Of a stretch of DNA of 64,000 nt, positions 25,046 through 36,032 are shown one piece after another. The notes under the pieces are model-generated. The model did not search any database, was not told the DNA's origin, and was given only the letters and a program-made list of their open reading frames with translations. Position numbers and translations under genes: made by a program. The stretch lies in assembly GCA_900547455.1 (NCBI GenBank), contig URGV01000009.1:3203-67202 (forward strand), given 5' to 3'. This stretch comes from an uncultured Oscillospiraceae bacterium (GTDB taxonomy: Bacteria > Bacillota > Clostridia > Oscillospirales > Ruminococcaceae). The stretch's first letter is position 1; the number at the start of each line of letters is the position of its first letter.

Positions 25046-26365
25046 TTATTCCAGGAAACCTTTATAGTGACGCATCATCATTTCCGACTCAAGCTGTTTT
25101 ACAGTATCCAGCGCGACGCCGACGATAATGATGATGGTGGTACCTCCCAGCGACACACCCTGGATATTGGTCAGAGCTGCAATGCCGATTGGAAGGATTG
25201 CGACTACCGCACAGAACATCGCGCCAAGCAATGTAACCTTGGAGATGATTCTGCCGATAAAGTCTGAAGTGGGTTTGCCAGGACGGATGCCTGGGATTGC
25301 GCCATTGTTCTTTCTGAGGTTGTTTGCCATCTCAACTGGATTGTACTGGATGGCCACATAGAAATACGCAAAGGCAATGATCAGGATGAAATACAAAAAT
25401 GCGTAAAAGCCACTGTTGTAGTTAAAGATCTGCAAAAAGCTTGCCCAGAAGCTTCCCTCTTCCGGCTGAATGAAAGCCGCGATTGTTCCAGGGATTGCCA
25501 TCAGGGAGCTTGCAAAGATGATCGGCATAACGCCAGACATGTTGACGTTGACCGGAATGTAGCTGGACTGTCCGCCATACATTTTGCGGCCTACAACACG
25601 TTTTGCATACTGGATCGGGATTCTGCGCTCCGCCTTGGTCATCAGAACGATGAAGCCGATCAGGATAACAAAGATAACTACCAGCGCTGGAACGCCGATC
25701 AGGTAACGCAGACCCGAAGCGGTTGCGCCTGCCACAAGGTTCTCGTAACCGAGTACCAGGTACTGCCACATCATGACAACAACCGAAGAGCCTCTGGAAA
25801 CGATACCGGCAAACAGGATCATCGAGATACCGTTGCCGATGCCTCTGTCATCAATCTGCTCGCCGAGCCAGACACAGATCATGGCGCCAGCAGTAAACAT
25901 GGCAACGATGGTCAGGCAGATGAGCACATTGCTGAAGGTGTTTCCACCATCCATAACTGCACCGCGGCTGTCCAGCATTCTGTAGTAAGCATAGGACTGG
26001 ATCAGCGCCAGAGCGATGGTGACATAGCGGGAAATCTTGTTGAGTCTCTTGCGGCCTTCAGCCCCTTCCTTCGACATCTGCTCAAGAGCAGGAATGGCGA
26101 CAGCCAGCAGCTGAACTACGATGGATGCGGTGATGTATGGGGAAATGGAAAGTGCAAACAGCGTTGCGTTCTGGAACGCGCCACCGGTGAGCATATTTAA
26201 AAATCCCAGCAGGTTGCCATCACCGAACCCCTGCATCACCGAAGCGTCCAGAAACGGAACCGGCAGCGCCGCACCGAAACGGAATACAACGATGATGAGC
26301 AGGGTGAAGCAGATTCTTTTCTTTAAGTCAGGCAGTTTCCAGGCATTTTTGATGGTTTCAAACAT
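25046..26365 (-). CDS. secY: Protein translocase subunit SecY
   Basis: 439 residues with ten hydrophobic segments. KRICFTLLIIVVFRFGAALPVPFLD opens TM1; PYITASIVVQLL is the TM2 segment; the C-terminal GIRPGKPTSDFIGRIISKVTLLGA loop binds SecA and ribosome. It forms the SecYEG channel in the cytoplasmic membrane. One base separates it from rplO. Confidence 0.98.
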   Translation of the reverse strand: MFETIKNAWKLPDLKKRICFTLLIIVVFRFGAALPVPFLDASVMQGFGDGNLLGFLNMLTGGAFQNATLFALSISPYITASIVVQLLAVAIPALEQMSKEGAEGRKRLNKISRYVTIALALIQSYAYYRMLDSRGAVMDGGNTFSNVLICLTIVAMFTAGAMICVWLGEQIDDRGIGNGISMILFAGIVSRGSSVVVMMWQYLVLGYENLVAGATASGLRYLIGVPALVVIFVILIGFIVLMTKAERRIPIQYAKRVVGRKMYGGQSSYIPVNVNMSGVMPIIFASSLMAIPGTIAAFIQPEEGSFWASFLQIFNYNSGFYAFLYFILIIAFAYFYVAIQYNPVEMANNLRKNNGAIPGIRPGKPTSDFIGRIISKVTLLGAMFCAVVAILPIGIAALTNIQGVSLGGTTIIIIVGVALDTVKQLESEMMMRHYKGFLE

Positions 26366-26366
26366 C

Positions 26367-26807
26367 CTAGATCACCTCAGCCTTTCCGCCTGCCTTTTCA
26401 ATTTTTTCTTTGGCAGAAGCGGAGAATGCTGTGGCATTCACAGTGAGCTTTTTGCTCAGGTCGCCGTTGCCCAAAATCTTGACGCCGTCCAGCGCCTTTT
26501 TAACCAGGCCGGTCTGAACGAGAAGCTCCTCGGTAACAACGGTATCGTTGTCAAAACGCTCCAGGTCGCTTACGTTCACGATAGCGAACTGTTTTGCAAA
26601 GATGTTGTTGAAGCCTCTCTTAGGAATACGTCTCTGCAGTGGCATCTGGCCGCCTTCAAAACCTGGCCGTACGCCGCCGCCGGAACGGGCTTTCTGGCCC
26701 TTGTGTCCTTTGCCTGCTGTTTTACCGTTACCGGAACCCGCACCTCTGCCTACGCGAAAGGCTTTTTTGGTAGAGCCGGGAGCCGGGGAAAGTTCGTGCA
26801 ATTTCAT
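26367..26807 (-). CDS. rplO: 50S ribosomal protein L15
   Basis: 146 residues. [43 protein letters not shown] is the typical glycine-rich N-terminal extension of uL15, split here only by description length; [18 protein letters not shown] follows. Confidence 0.97.
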   Translation of the reverse strand: MKLHELSPAPGSTKKAFRVGRGAGSGNGKTAGKGHKGQKARSGGGVRPGFEGGQMPLQRRIPKRGFNNIFAKQFAIVNVSDLERFDNDTVVTEELLVQTGLVKKALDGVKILGNGDLSKKLTVNATAFSASAKEKIEKAGGKAEVI

Positions 26808-26827
26808 TGTGCTGCACCTCCTCTATC

Positions 26828-27007
26828 TTAAGCTTCGGTTACCTCTACGAGGTGGGAAATCTTTTTGATTTTGCCTTTGGTGGCTGCGTTATCCGGCTGG
26901 ATAACCTCGTTGCCGATCTTTCTCAGTCCAAGGGAATGAGCGGTAGCAATCTGGTCATCCTTGCGGCCCTGAAAGCCGCGAACCAATTTGATCTTCAGGT
27001 TTGCCAT
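26828..27007 (-). CDS. rpmD: 50S ribosomal protein L30
   Basis: 59 residues read from the complement: start MANLKIKLVRGFQGRKDDQI, end SHLVEVTEA. Complete uL30 with KAHSLGLRK-like central segment (ATAHSLGLRKIG). In its usual place between rpsE and rplO; GGAGG precedes the ATG. Confidence 0.96.
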   Translation of the reverse strand: MANLKIKLVRGFQGRKDDQIATAHSLGLRKIGNEVIQPDNAATKGKIKKISHLVEVTEA

Positions 27008-27021
27008 GGTTGCTTCCTCCC

Positions 27022-27522
27022 TTATCCAAGAATTTCTTTTACAGTTTTGCCACGGATTGCGGCAACCTCTTCTGCGTTTCTCAGCGCTGCCAGACCACGA
27101 ACGGTTGCGTTAACAACATTGGTCGGATTGTTGGAGCGCAGGCACTTGGTACGGATGTCCTTGATGCCAACAACTTCCAGCACGGCACGAACAGGACCGC
27201 CAGCGATAACGCCGGTACCCTGTGGAGCCGGTTTCATCAGCACGCGGCCTGCGCCGAACTCGCCGATGATCTCGTGCGGGATTGTGGTGCCTTTCAGAGA
27301 AACTCTGATCAGGTTTTTCTTTGCGTCCTCGATACCTTTTCTGATTGCGTCCGGTACCTCTGCGGACTTGCCTGTGCCGAAGCCAACGATGCCGTTGCCG
27401 TCGCCGACAACTACCAGCGCTGCAAACTTCATGACACGGCCGCCCTTAACCGTCTTTGCTACACGGTTGATGGCTACTACTTTCTCACTCAGTTCAAGTG
27501 TAGAAGCGTCAATGCGAGTCAA
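27022..27522 (-). CDS. rpsE: 30S ribosomal protein S5
   Basis: 166 residues. [28 protein letters not shown] and [17 protein letters not shown] are the two uS5 domains. S5 contributes to decoding accuracy. 15 bp after rplR. Confidence 0.97.
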   Translation of the reverse strand: MTRIDASTLELSEKVVAINRVAKTVKGGRVMKFAALVVVGDGNGIVGFGTGKSAEVPDAIRKGIEDAKKNLIRVSLKGTTIPHEIIGEFGAGRVLMKPAPQGTGVIAGGPVRAVLEVVGIKDIRTKCLRSNNPTNVVNATVRGLAALRNAEEVAAIRGKTVKEILG

Positions 27523-27537
27523 AAGTATCCCTCCTCG

Positions 27538-27897
27538 TTAGAATTTGAGGCCGCCCTCGCGGGCTGCTTCAGCCAGCTCTTTTACACGGCCGTGGTAAAT
27601 GTAACCGCTGCGGTCAAATACAACCTCGGAAATACCCTTCTCGAGAGCTTTGCTCGCAATGCTCTTGCCAACCTTGCCGGCTGCTTCCTTGTTACCGCCA
27701 AAACCTTCAAAACCTTTATCCATCGAAGATGCGCTTACCAGAGTGGTTCCGGTGACATCGTCAATAATCTGGGCGTAGATGTGTTTTGCGGAGCGGAATA
27801 CGTTGAGGCGTGGACGCTCAGGTGTGCCACTGATCTTTGCTCTGACTCTTTTGTGTCTTTTAAGCCGAGCAGCGTTGCTATCAAGCTTTTTCACCAT
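27538..27897 (-). CDS. rplR: 50S ribosomal protein L18
   Basis: 119 residues. [37 protein letters not shown] is the 5S rRNA-binding uL18 core; C-terminus [13 protein letters not shown]. Confidence 0.97.
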   Translation of the reverse strand: MVKKLDSNAARLKRHKRVRAKISGTPERPRLNVFRSAKHIYAQIIDDVTGTTLVSASSMDKGFEGFGGNKEAAGKVGKSIASKALEKGISEVVFDRSGYIYHGRVKELAEAAREGGLKF

Positions 27898-27916
27898 TTC
27901 GATTCACTCCCTTTAA

Positions 27917-28459
27917 TTATTTGCCTTTACCAGCTTTACCTTCCTTGCGGATGATAACTTCGTCAACATATTTGATACCTTTGCCCTTATATGGCTCCGG
28001 TTTGCGTTTTTCACGAACCTTTGCAGCAAACTGTCCTACGACCTGTTTGTCTGGACCGCTGATCACGATCTTGTTCGGGCCTGGTACCTCGATGCTGATG
28101 TTTTCGATCTCAGGCATTACTACCTTGTGGGAGTAACCGAGGATCATGACCAGGTTTTTGCCTTCTTTAGAAGCTCTGTAACCAACACCGTTGATCTCCA
28201 GCTCTTTCTTAAAGCCGTTGGTGACACCCTCCACCATGTTGTGGATCAGGGTTCTGGTAAGGCCGTGTAAGCTTCTGTCCTCTTTGTCGTCGGTTGGACG
28301 GGTAACGATGATCTCGTTGTTCTCAACCGCGATGTTCATTCTGTTGTGGAAGGTTCTGGTCAGGGTGCCCTTTGGACCTTTTACGGTCAGGGTGTGGCCG
28401 TCCAGTTTTACCTCAACCCCTGCAGGGATCACAACAGGTTTTCTACCAATTCGAGACAT
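27917..28459 (-). CDS. rplF: 50S ribosomal protein L6
   Basis: 180 residues from the ATG at 28459 (MSRIGRKPVVIPAGV), with GGAGG upstream; the frame stays open 21 bp more. PEPYKGKGIKYVDEVIIRKEGK is the diagnostic uL6 C-terminus. Confidence 0.97.
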   Translation of the reverse strand: MSRIGRKPVVIPAGVEVKLDGHTLTVKGPKGTLTRTFHNRMNIAVENNEIIVTRPTDDKEDRSLHGLTRTLIHNMVEGVTNGFKKELEINGVGYRASKEGKNLVMILGYSHKVVMPEIENISIEVPGPNKIVISGPDKQVVGQFAAKVREKRKPEPYKGKGIKYVDEVIIRKEGKAGKGK

Positions 28460-28473
28460 TCTTGTGCACCTCC

Positions 28474-28872
28474 TTACCAAACAAATGCAAGAACTTCGCC
28501 GCCGACGTTCTCAACACGAGCCTGTCTGTCGGTCATGATGCCCTTTGGGGTGGACATAATCGCGATGCCCATGCCATTCATAACCTTCGGCATTTCCTTG
28601 CAGCTGGTGTAAATGCGCAGTCCCGGTTTGGAAACTCTACGCAGGCCTGTGATGACAGGCTCTTTGCCCAGACCGTATTTCAAGGTGATACGGATAACTC
28701 CCTGCTTACCATCGTCTACAATCTGGAAGCCTTTGATGTAGCCCTCATCCAGGAGAATCTGTGCAATTGCTTTTTTCATGTTGGAAGATGGTACATCAAC
28801 CGTGTCATGTTTCGCTGCGTTTGCGTTTCTGATACGAGTCAGCATATCAGCGATTTTATCAGTAATTTGCAT
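28474..28872 (-). CDS. rpsH: 30S ribosomal protein S8
   Basis: 132 residues. [36 protein letters not shown] at the start and [31 protein letters not shown] at the end. S8 binds 16S rRNA helix 21 and commonly represses the spc operon. Confidence 0.97.
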   Translation of the reverse strand: MQITDKIADMLTRIRNANAAKHDTVDVPSSNMKKAIAQILLDEGYIKGFQIVDDGKQGVIRITLKYGLGKEPVITGLRRVSKPGLRIYTSCKEMPKVMNGMGIAIMSTPKGIMTDRQARVENVGGEVLAFVW

Positions 28873-28896
28873 GACGTCAACCTCCTTTGCTCGTGC

Positions 28897-29082
28897 TTAC
28901 CAGCTCGCCTTTTTCACGCCTGGGATCTGGCCCTTGTAAGCCAGCTCTCTGAAGCAAATTCTGCAAATGCCGAATTTGCGCAGATAAGCGTGTGGTCTGC
29001 CGCAGATTTTGCATCTATTATACGCGCGAGTAGAGTATTTAGGTGTTCTTTTCTGACTTACCTTTTTCGATGTTTTAGCCAC
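28897..29082 (-). CDS. rpsZ: 30S ribosomal protein S14, zinc type
   Basis: 61 residues. [25 protein letters not shown] has the two CxxC pairs of the short zinc-containing uS14. Position between rplE and rpsH is standard. Confidence 0.97.
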   Translation of the reverse strand: MAKTSKKVSQKRTPKYSTRAYNRCKICGRPHAYLRKFGICRICFRELAYKGQIPGVKKASW

Positions 29083-29097
29083 TGAACCTTTTCCTCC

Positions 29098-29637
29098 TTA
29101 CTTCGCGAACGGAGCGCCCATCAGAGTGAGCAGCTCGCGGGATTCCTCGTCTGTTTTTGCGGTTGTTACGAACGCAATGTCCATGCCGCGAACCTTGTCG
29201 ATCTTGTCGTATTCGATCTCAGGGAAGATCAACTGCTCTTTGAGTCCCAGGCTGTAGTTGCCGCGGCCATCAAAAGCGTTCGGGTTGATGCCTCTGAAGT
29301 CTCTTACGCGCGGGAGAGCAACGTTGAAGAGCCTGTCTACAAACTCGTACATTCTGTCGCCTCTCAGGGTAACTTTTGCGCCGATAATCATGCCTTCACG
29401 AAGTTTGAAGTTCGCAACGGATTTTTTCGCTGCACAAGGAACAGCTTTCTGGCCGGTGATGGTTGCCAGGTCTGCCATGATTGCGTCGATAATCTTGTGG
29501 TTGTCTCTAGCCTCGCCACAGCCAACGTTTACGACTACCTTATCCAGCTTAGGAATCTGCATGACGCTTTTATAGCCGAACTTTTTGTACAAAGCCGGCG
29601 CTATATCTTTCACATAGGTCTCTTTAAGCTTTGCCAT
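29098..29637 (-). CDS. rplE: 50S ribosomal protein L5
   Basis: 179 residues. [28 protein letters not shown] at the start and [18 protein letters not shown] at the end are diagnostic of uL5, which binds 5S rRNA. Confidence 0.97.
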   Translation of the reverse strand: MAKLKETYVKDIAPALYKKFGYKSVMQIPKLDKVVVNVGCGEARDNHKIIDAIMADLATITGQKAVPCAAKKSVANFKLREGMIIGAKVTLRGDRMYEFVDRLFNVALPRVRDFRGINPNAFDGRGNYSLGLKEQLIFPEIEYDKIDKVRGMDIAFVTTAKTDEESRELLTLMGAPFAK

Positions 29638-29652
29638 GTTTTCTCCTCCTAA

Positions 29653-29973
29653 TTAGAATGTTTCGCCACAATCGCTGTTTTTGCAAAGGCGGGCTTTTGT
29701 GCCGTCTGCCAGGATCTTATGGGCAATTCTGGTTGGCTTGCCGCATTTGGGGCAAACCAGCATTACCTTGGAGGCATACATGGCGCCTTCCGCGTCAACG
29801 ATACCGCCCTGCTCACCCATACGGCGCGGCTTTACATGCTTTTTGATCATGTTGCAGCCTTCGACGATAACCTTGCCTTCTTTCGGGCTTACTGCCAGGA
29901 CCTTGCCTTTTTTGCCCTTATCCTTGCCGGACAGGATAACAACGGTGTCGCCTGTTTTAACGTGTACGTTCAT
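29653..29973 (-). CDS. rplX: 50S ribosomal protein L24
   Basis: 106 residues from the ATG at 29973 ([16 protein letters not shown]), with AGGAGG about 11 bp upstream; a GTG at 29985 sits too near that site. KOW motif at [21 protein letters not shown]. Initiator of 50S assembly. Confidence 0.96.
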   Translation of the reverse strand: MNVHVKTGDTVVILSGKDKGKKGKVLAVSPKEGKVIVEGCNMIKKHVKPRRMGEQGGIVDAEGAMYASKVMLVCPKCGKPTRIAHKILADGTKARLCKNSDCGETF

Positions 29974-29988
29974 TCTCTTGAGCACCTC

Positions 29989-30357
29989 CTACAGAACCTC
30001 TGGGGCAAGGCTGAGAATCTTCAGGTAATCTTTGTCTCTCAGTTCTCTCGCCACTGGGCCAAAAATACGAGTGCCCCTTGGATTTTTATCTTCTCTTATA
30101 ATGACAGCTGCGTTCTCGTCAAAGCGGATATAAGTGCCGTCTTCACGTCTTACACCCTTAACGGAACGAACGATAACTGCTTTAACAACGTCGCCTTTTT
30201 TAACCATACCGCCTGGAGCAGCTTTCTTGACGGAAGCAACTACGACATCGCCGATGTTGGCGTATCTGCGTCTGGTGCCTCCCAGAACGCGGATGCACAT
30301 CAGTTCCTTTGCTCCGGTATTGTCGGCAACTTTCAGATAGGTCTGCATCTGTATCAC
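29989..30357 (-). CDS. rplN: 50S ribosomal protein L14
   Basis: 122 residues, GTG start at 30357 (family start [16 protein letters not shown]) with AAAGGAGG 9-10 bp upstream. [21 protein letters not shown] is the conserved core. Confidence 0.97.
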   Translation of the reverse strand: MIQMQTYLKVADNTGAKELMCIRVLGGTRRRYANIGDVVVASVKKAAPGGMVKKGDVVKAVIVRSVKGVRREDGTYIRFDENAAVIIREDKNPRGTRIFGPVARELRDKDYLKILSLAPEVL

Positions 30358-30437
30358 AGTGCGTCCCCTCCTTTCGGTTGTACTGAAGTCAAATTTCTAT
30401 TTTTAGAAAACTTTTGCAAGATAGCCTGTGATAAAAA

Positions 30438-30695
30438 CTATTTTGCCTTCTCGATTATTTCGACAACTCTCCAGTGTTTGTCCTTGGACAGCGGGCGTGT
30501 CTCCATAACCTGTACCCTGTCGCCAATACCGCATGCGTTGTTCTCGTCATGGGCCTTGAATGTTACGGTACGTTTCAAGATCTTTTTGTAGAGAGGGTGT
30601 CTAACGTTATCTTTTACCGCAACAACAACGGTCTTGTCCATCTTGTTGCTGACAACGGTGCCAACCCTTGTTTTTCTGAGGTTTCTCTCTTCCAC
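30438..30695 (-). CDS. rpsQ: 30S ribosomal protein S17
   Basis: 85 residues from the GTG at 30695, with GGAAGGAGG 7 bp upstream; the open frame continues 18 bp through that site. [22 protein letters not shown] and [14 protein letters not shown] identify uS17. Confidence 0.95.
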   Translation of the reverse strand: MEERNLRKTRVGTVVSNKMDKTVVVAVKDNVRHPLYKKILKRTVTFKAHDENNACGIGDRVQVMETRPLSKDKHWRVVEIIEKAK

Positions 30696-30716
30696 CTTGC
30701 GTCCTCCTTCCAAGAA

Positions 30717-30917
30717 TTACTGCGCGTTCTTCATCGCGTTTTCCTTGATAATCGTGGAAATTCTGGCAATGTCTTTTTTGACAGCCTTAATTCTCTTCGG
30801 ATTCTCAAGCTGGTTAATGGCGTGCTGGAAGCGGAGGTGGAAAAGCTCAGCTTTCAAGTCTACAAGCTTCTCGGAAAGTTCTTTTTCAGACAAGTTTCTG
30901 ATCTCAACAGCTTTCAT
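30717..30917 (-). CDS. rpmC: 50S ribosomal protein L29
   Basis: 66 residues. [22 protein letters not shown] and LENPKRIKAVKKDIARI are diagnostic of uL29. Its start overlaps the rplP stop by one base (TAATGA). Confidence 0.97.
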   Translation of the reverse strand: MKAVEIRNLSEKELSEKLVDLKAELFHLRFQHAINQLENPKRIKAVKKDIARISTIIKENAMKNAQ

Positions 30918-31345
30918 TACTTTTCACTCTCCTTTGCTTCTTCTTTCTTGATGAATTTGCACTTGATTGGCAGTTTGTACATTGCCAGTCTCATCGCCTC
31001 GCGTGCGAGCTCTTCGGAAACGCCGCCGATCTCGAACATGACGGTGCCTGGTTTTACAACTGCTACCCAGTACTCCGGGCTACCTTTACCGGAACCCATT
31101 CGGGTTTCAGCAGGTTTTTCAGTGATTGGTTTGTGTGGGAAGATCTTGATCCAAACCTGACCGCCACGTTTGATGTAACGGGTCATCGCAATACGAGCTG
31201 CCTCGATCTGGTTGGAAGTGATCCAGCTTGGCTCCAGAGCCTGCAGGCCGAAATCGCCGTAAGCAACATAGTTGCCCTTGTGAGCAGCACCCTTCATGCG
31301 GCCTCTGTGCTGTCTGCGGTATTTAACTCTCTTTGGGAGAAGCAT
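30917..31345 (-). CDS. rplP: 50S ribosomal protein L16
   Basis: 142 residues. [24 protein letters not shown] at the start; [27 protein letters not shown] near 83-110. Start overlaps the rpsC stop (TAATG). Confidence 0.97.
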   Translation of the reverse strand: MLLPKRVKYRRQHRGRMKGAAHKGNYVAYGDFGLQALEPSWITSNQIEAARIAMTRYIKRGGQVWIKIFPHKPITEKPAETRMGSGKGSPEYWVAVVKPGTVMFEIGGVSEELAREAMRLAMYKLPIKCKFIKKEEAKESEK

Positions 31346-32031
31346 TAGTTTTTGCCTCCTTCCTTACGAGGCTGTCTCTTTACTGCCTGGAGAACCTCTC
31401 CGGCGTAGATCCAAACCTTGACGCCAATTTTGCCGTAAGTGGTGTTTGCCTCTGCGAAACCATAGTCGATGTCCGCGCGCAGGGTCTGCAGCGGAATGGT
31501 TCCCTCATGGTAATGCTCGCTTCTTGCAATCTCAGCTCCGCCCAGACGGCCGGAAACCTGGATCTTGATGCCCTGAGCACCCAGCTTCATGGTGCGGCCA
31601 ATGCACTGTTTCATAGCGCGGCGGAAAGAGATACGTCTTTCCAGCTGGGAAGCAACGTTTTCAGCAACAAGCTGTGCATCCTTGTCCGGCTGCTTTACTT
31701 CAACGATGTTGATGAAGACCTTTGCCGGAACTTCTCTGTTTTTGTTGATAATCTTCTCGCACTGTGCGCGCAGCTTTTCGATCTCAGCGCCGCCTTTACC
31801 GATAACCATGCCCGGTTTTGCGCAGTGGATGTGGATTCTTACCTTGGTTGCGTCGCGCTCAATCTCGATGCGCGGCACGCCTGCCAGCTGCAGGCTGTTT
31901 TTCAGGAACTTACGCAGATTGTAGTCCTCTACCAGGATATCGCCAAAAGCGTCGTCCTTAGCAAACCAGCGGGAATCCCAATCTTTGATGACACCGACAC
32001 GAAGTCCGTGTGGATTAACCTTTTGACCCAT
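31345..32031 (-). CDS. rpsC: 30S ribosomal protein S3
   Basis: 228 residues. [23 protein letters not shown] at the start; KH motif [19 protein letters not shown]-terminal [17 protein letters not shown]. Part of the mRNA entry channel. Confidence 0.98.
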   Translation of the reverse strand: MGQKVNPHGLRVGVIKDWDSRWFAKDDAFGDILVEDYNLRKFLKNSLQLAGVPRIEIERDATKVRIHIHCAKPGMVIGKGGAEIEKLRAQCEKIINKNREVPAKVFINIVEVKQPDKDAQLVAENVASQLERRISFRRAMKQCIGRTMKLGAQGIKIQVSGRLGGAEIARSEHYHEGTIPLQTLRADIDYGFAEANTTYGKIGVKVWIYAGEVLQAVKRQPRKEGGKN

Positions 32032-32050
32032 AGTTTACCTCCTCCTTTGG

Positions 32051-32386
32051 CTATTCCTTTTCTTTGAGAACGATCGTGATGTTCGAGGTTCTCTTGAATA
32101 CTCTAAATGCTCTGCCCCGTGCTCTTGGTCTTACTCTCTTGAGGATCGGGCCCTCGCCAACATAGCACTCAGCGACGTACAGGTTGTTGACGTCCATGTT
32201 GTGATTGTTCTCTGCGTTGGCGATTGCGGATTTCAGAAGCTTCTCTACCGGCTCGCAGGCGGCCTTTGGAGTGTGCTTCAGAATAGCCAAAGCCAATTTT
32301 GTCGGCTTGTTTCTGATCAGATCAAGCACGATCTGCACTTTACGTGGTGCAATACGGGCATATTTCAGGTAAGCCCTTGCTTCCAT
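32051..32386 (-). CDS. rplV: 50S ribosomal protein L22
   Basis: 111 residues from the ATG at 32386 ([16 protein letters not shown]), which has GAGGAGG upstream; the longer frame starts inside rps[26 protein letters not shown] is the exit-tunnel hairpin and C-terminus. Confidence 0.96.
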   Translation of the reverse strand: MEARAYLKYARIAPRKVQIVLDLIRNKPTKLALAILKHTPKAACEPVEKLLKSAIANAENNHNMDVNNLYVAECYVGEGPILKRVRPRARGRAFRVFKRTSNITIVLKEKE

Positions 32387-32411
32387 TTGTTTTCCTCCTC
32401 TCGGCCTTTGC

Positions 32412-32687
32412 TTAGTTGCCGGATTTCTTGGCGCCGGCGTGGCCTCTATAGGTTCTTGTAGGAGCAAATTCTCCCAGCTTGTGGCCAACCATATCCTCGG
32501 TTACATAGACCGGAACATGCTTGCGGCCGTCATGAACTGCAAAAGTGTGTCCAACAAAGTCAGGGAAGATGGTGGAGGAGCGGCTCCAGGTTTTCAGAAC
32601 TCTCTTTTCACCGGCTTCGTTCATTTCCCTAACTCTTTTGAGCAGGACTGGCTGGACAAAAGGTCCTTTTTTAATACTTCTACCCAT
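32412..32687 (-). CDS. rpsS: 30S ribosomal protein S19
   Basis: 91 residues. [18 protein letters not shown] and [30 protein letters not shown] identify uS19 of the 30S head. Confidence 0.97.
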   Translation of the reverse strand: MGRSIKKGPFVQPVLLKRVREMNEAGEKRVLKTWSRSSTIFPDFVGHTFAVHDGRKHVPVYVTEDMVGHKLGEFAPTRTYRGHAGAKKSGN

Positions 32688-32711
32688 TAGTGCGTCTCCT
32701 TTCAGCCTGCA

Positions 32712-33545
32712 TTACTTGTCGTTGCGGCGTTTGACAATATACTTGTCGGAGCGGTTGCTCTTCTTTCTGGTCTTATAGCCAAGAGCAGGTTTGCCCCAAG
32801 GAGTAACAGGGCCTGGACGGCCGACTGGGGATTTACCTTCACCACCACCGTGCGGATGGTCGCATGGGTTCATAACGGAACCGCGTACGGTTGGTCTCCA
32901 ACCCATGTGGCGTTTACGGCCAGCTTTACCGATCGATACGTTTTCATGGTCGATGTTGCCTACCTGGCCAACGGTTGCCATGCAGGTTACCGGAACGTTT
33001 CTCAGCTCGCCGGATGGCAGTCTGATCAGCGCCATGTTGCCTTCTTTTGCCATCAGCTGAGCCATGATGCCGGCTGCGCGCGCAAGCTGTGCGCCCTTGC
33101 CTGGGTAAAGCTCAACGTTGTGAATGAAGGTACCAACCGGGATGTTGGTCAGCGGCAGAGCGTTGCCGGTCTTGATGTCTGCGTTAGCGCCAGACTCGAT
33201 AACATCGCCGACCTTCAGGCCGTTTGGAGCGATGATGTATCTCTTCTCGCCGTCCTCGTACTGAACCAGCGCGATGTGAGCGGAGCGGTTCGGGTCGTAC
33301 TCCAGAGTGAGTACGGTTGCAGGCATGTCTACCTTGTTGCGTTTAAAATCAATGATGCGGTATTTTCTTCTGTTGCCGCCGCCACGGTGGCGAACAGTGA
33401 TTCTACCGTAGCTGTTACGTCCTGAATTCTTTTTCAGCGGAGCCAGCAGGCTTCTTTCAGGAGCAACCTTGGACAGTTCGGAGTAGTCAGTGGTTGTCAT
33501 CTGACGTCTGCCGGATGTCGTTGGCTTATAGAATTTAATAGCCAT
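32712..33545 (-). CDS. rplB: 50S ribosomal protein L2
   Basis: 277 residues. [23 protein letters not shown] at the start; [29 protein letters not shown] carries the conserved His needed for peptidyl transferase assembly. Confidence 0.98.
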   Translation of the reverse strand: MAIKFYKPTTSGRRQMTTTDYSELSKVAPERSLLAPLKKNSGRNSYGRITVRHRGGGNRRKYRIIDFKRNKVDMPATVLTLEYDPNRSAHIALVQYEDGEKRYIIAPNGLKVGDVIESGANADIKTGNALPLTNIPVGTFIHNVELYPGKGAQLARAAGIMAQLMAKEGNMALIRLPSGELRNVPVTCMATVGQVGNIDHENVSIGKAGRKRHMGWRPTVRGSVMNPCDHPHGGGEGKSPVGRPGPVTPWGKPALGYKTRKKSNRSDKYIVKRRNDK

Positions 33546-33629
33546 GGTTTCACTCTCCTTTTGGGTTTTCGCGGGACGCTCTCAGGCTGTCCCATACATA
33601 ACTTCTTGGGAGGATTATCCCTTCGGGCA

Positions 33630-33923
33630 TTACATCATGGAATCGAAGAACTCGATGCTCTTGGAATCCTCGGTCAGGGTTACGATGGCTTTTTTCCAAT
33701 CCGGAGTGTAGCCGCCCTTGATGCCCTGGCGTCTATATTTGCCGTTAACGTTGATGGTGTTAACCTTGGCAACCTTTACGCCAAACAGTTCTGCAACTGC
33801 TTTTGCGATTTCGATCTTGTTTGCATCCTTAGCAACCTGAAAGGTGTACTTTTTGTTTGCAATGCCCTGCATGCTAGCCTCGGTGATAACAGGCTTCAGG
33901 ATGATATCGTGTGCAGTTTTCAT
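33630..33923 (-). CDS. rplW: 50S ribosomal protein L23
   Basis: 97 residues. [16 protein letters not shown] and [23 protein letters not shown] identify uL23, docking site for SRP and trigger factor. The rplD stop overlaps its start by one base. The 84-bp gap to rplB contains a GGGAC/GTCCC hairpin. Confidence 0.97.
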   Translation of the reverse strand: MKTAHDIILKPVITEASMQGIANKKYTFQVAKDANKIEIAKAVAELFGVKVAKVNTINVNGKYRRQGIKGGYTPDWKKAIVTLTEDSKSIEFFDSMM

Positions 33924-34546
33924 TATGCGTACACCTCCTCGATCTTCTCGAGAGCGCTTTTTGCAACAATGAATTTGTCGCAGTTGAGGATGTCATAAAC
34001 ATTGATGGTGTTTACCAGCGCGGTCTTGACACCCGGGATGTTGGCTGCGCTCTTGATCAGTTTCTGATCTACCTCTGGCATAACGATAAGCGCTTTCTTA
34101 TCGGCGCCGAGTTTGGAAAGCATCTCCACAACGGTCTTGGTCTTGTAATCCTCAACCGCGATGTTGTCTACAACAATCAGGTCGTTGTCGGCAACCTTGG
34201 TGGAAAATGCGGATTTCAGTGCCAGTCTCTTAACTTTCTTTGGCAGGGTGTAGCTGTAGTCTCTTGGCTTCGGACCCAGCGCGATACCGCCGTGTGTCCA
34301 CTGTGGAGCTCTGGTGGAGCCCTGTCTTGCACGGCCTGTACCCTTCTGCTTCCATGGTTTGCGGCCGCCGCCGGAAACCTCGGAACGGGTGAGGGTGGAC
34401 TGTGTGCCCTGACGCTGGTTTGCCAGATAGTTGACTACCGCAGCGTGCATAACGGAAGTGTTCGGTTCAATTCCGAAGATGGCATCGGAGAGGGTCATTT
34501 CACCAACGCTCTTGCCGGTCATATCAAATACAGTAACCTGTGGCAT
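33923..34546 (-). CDS. rplD: 50S ribosomal protein L4
   Basis: 207 residues. [37 protein letters not shown] is the tunnel loop. L4 represses the S10 operon in some bacteria, which is relevant to the long leader upstream of rpsJ here. Confidence 0.97.
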   Translation of the reverse strand: MPQVTVFDMTGKSVGEMTLSDAIFGIEPNTSVMHAAVVNYLANQRQGTQSTLTRSEVSGGGRKPWKQKGTGRARQGSTRAPQWTHGGIALGPKPRDYSYTLPKKVKRLALKSAFSTKVADNDLIVVDNIAVEDYKTKTVVEMLSKLGADKKALIVMPEVDQKLIKSAANIPGVKTALVNTINVYDILNCDKFIVAKSALEKIEEVYA

Positions 34547-34563
34547 CGTGTTTCCTCCTTTCC

Positions 34564-35199
34564 TTAGGCCATCTTAACGCTGTCAGTGATGTAGACTACG
34601 CCGTTTTTAGCTCCCGGAATAGCACCCTTGATCGCGATAAGATTGTTTTCAACGTCGACTTTAACGATTTCGAGGTTCTGAACTGTAACTCTTTCAGCGC
34701 CCATGTGGCCTGGAAGACGTTTGCCCTTGAATACGCGGGACGGGTCGGAGCAAGCGCCGTTGGAGCCTGCGTGTCTGGCAACCGGGCCGGTACCGTGGGT
34801 CTCTTTAAGTCTGTGGTTGCCGTAGCGTTTGATTGTGCCGGCGTAACCTTTACCCTTGGAAGTGCCGCAGACGTCGACCTTGTCGCCGTTTGCAAAGACG
34901 TCAGCTTTGATCAGGTCGCCTACATTCAGGGCGGCGCAATCGTCCAGTCTGAACTCTCTGAGCACTTTCTTCATGGCAACATCGCTCTTTGCGAAGTGAC
35001 CCTGAAGAGGTTTGTTTACATGTTTGCTTGTGACCTCGCCAAAACCGATCTGCACGGCTTCGTAACCGTCGTTTTCGATTGTCTTTTTCTGAACGACGAC
35101 ACAAGGGCCAGCTTCCACTACGGTGACGGGAATGAACTTACCATTCTCGTCGAAAAGCTGTGTCATGCCCAGCTTTCTGCCTACGATGCATTTTTGCAT
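34564..35199 (-). CDS. rplC: 50S ribosomal protein L3
   Basis: 211 residues. [30 protein letters not shown] at the start; [19 protein letters not shown] near the C-terminus. The 141-bp gap from rpsJ carries an unidentified GAACCGGAATTCCAGGTT-type hairpin. Confidence 0.97.
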   Translation of the reverse strand: MQKCIVGRKLGMTQLFDENGKFIPVTVVEAGPCVVVQKKTIENDGYEAVQIGFGEVTSKHVNKPLQGHFAKSDVAMKKVLREFRLDDCAALNVGDLIKADVFANGDKVDVCGTSKGKGYAGTIKRYGNHRLKETHGTGPVARHAGSNGACSDPSRVFKGKRLPGHMGAERVTVQNLEIVKVDVENNLIAIKGAIPGAKNGVVYITDSVKMA

Positions 35200-35340
35200 T
35201 GTATATACCTCCTATTGGTTATTGGTTGGCAGCTTTGCGCTGTCAACATTACCTTTGCAGACAAGCCTCTCTTCTTTTCGGAAGAGCGCCGGAAAACCTG
35301 GAATTCCGGTTCTCCTAAATTTCAGTGGAAAGCTTTAAGA

Positions 35341-35652
35341 TTAAAGCTTTACTTCGATTTCTACGCCTGCAGGGAGCTCAAGACTCTTGAGAGCCTCAAC
35401 AGTTTTCTGTGTTGGTCTCAGTACGTCAATGAGTCTTTTGTGGGTTCTCATCTCAAACTGTTCGCGGGAATCCTTGTCCTTGTGGACAGCACGCAGGATG
35501 GTGATTACCTCTTTCTCGGTTGGCAGCGGAATAGGGCCGGACACGCGAGCGCCTGTTCTGGTTACCACCTCAACGATTTTTGCTGCGGAAGAGTCTACCA
35601 ACTGATAATCGAAACCCTTCAGTCTGATTCTGATTTTTTCTTTGACTGCCAC
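35341..35652 (-). CDS. rpsJ: 30S ribosomal protein S10
   Basis: 103 residues, GTG start at 35652 with AAGGAGG upstream. [23 protein letters not shown] and [23 protein letters not shown] identify uS10, also a NusE antitermination factor. First gene of the supercluster. Confidence 0.97.
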   Translation of the reverse strand: MAVKEKIRIRLKGFDYQLVDSSAAKIVEVVTRTGARVSGPIPLPTEKEVITILRAVHKDKDSREQFEMRTHKRLIDVLRPTQKTVEALKSLELPAGVEIEVKL

Positions 35653-36026
35653 ATCATCGCCTCCTTAAAGCATTTTCTTGAGTGGGACGACGTCTTTTGC
35701 AGCCGCCTGTTTTCCCCGGCTTCCACAAGGCCGGCAAGGAAAACGTTTGTCTGCCAACACCTGATGTTGTTTCCTTCGCGAGCGTTTCTATATTGAACAC
35801 GCTTCCGCGTGTTTCCTGATTTTCTAAACAAAAAATCGGGCAAACTGCTAAAACGCAGCTTTACCCGGGACTTTAGACAATCACAGCTTTCGCTATTTGT
35901 CACGACTGAAACTCTTTGCAGAGTGTTATAAAGCCGCCCGGTTTAAAATCGGACATACTCGGCGGAAATTCCCTATCGCACTGGATAGCAACCTCCCGCT
36001 TCAACGCATATCTTGTGCAGTCACGC
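35653..36026 (-). promoter_or_regulatory. Long structured leader of the S10 operon with internal terminator-like hairpin
   Basis: About 370 nt separate the promoter from rpsJ. Near the middle, CGGGTAAAGCTGC pairs with GCAGTTTGCCCG (35855-35867 with 35837-35848, one bulge) and is followed by ATTTTTTGTTT, a standard intrinsic terminator. Downstream is an ACACGCggaaGCGTGT hairpin. This points to transcription attenuation of the whole cluster, possibly by a ribosomal protein product such as L4 or S10. No leader peptide with a clear site was found. Confidence 0.6.
35826..35867 (-). terminator. Attenuator terminator in the S10 leader
   Basis: Twelve base pairs with a single bulged G and one G-T pair, then a six-T run on the minus strand, about 160 nt after the predicted start and 170 nt before rpsJ. 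Confidence 0.7.
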
Positions 36027-36032
36027 TTAATT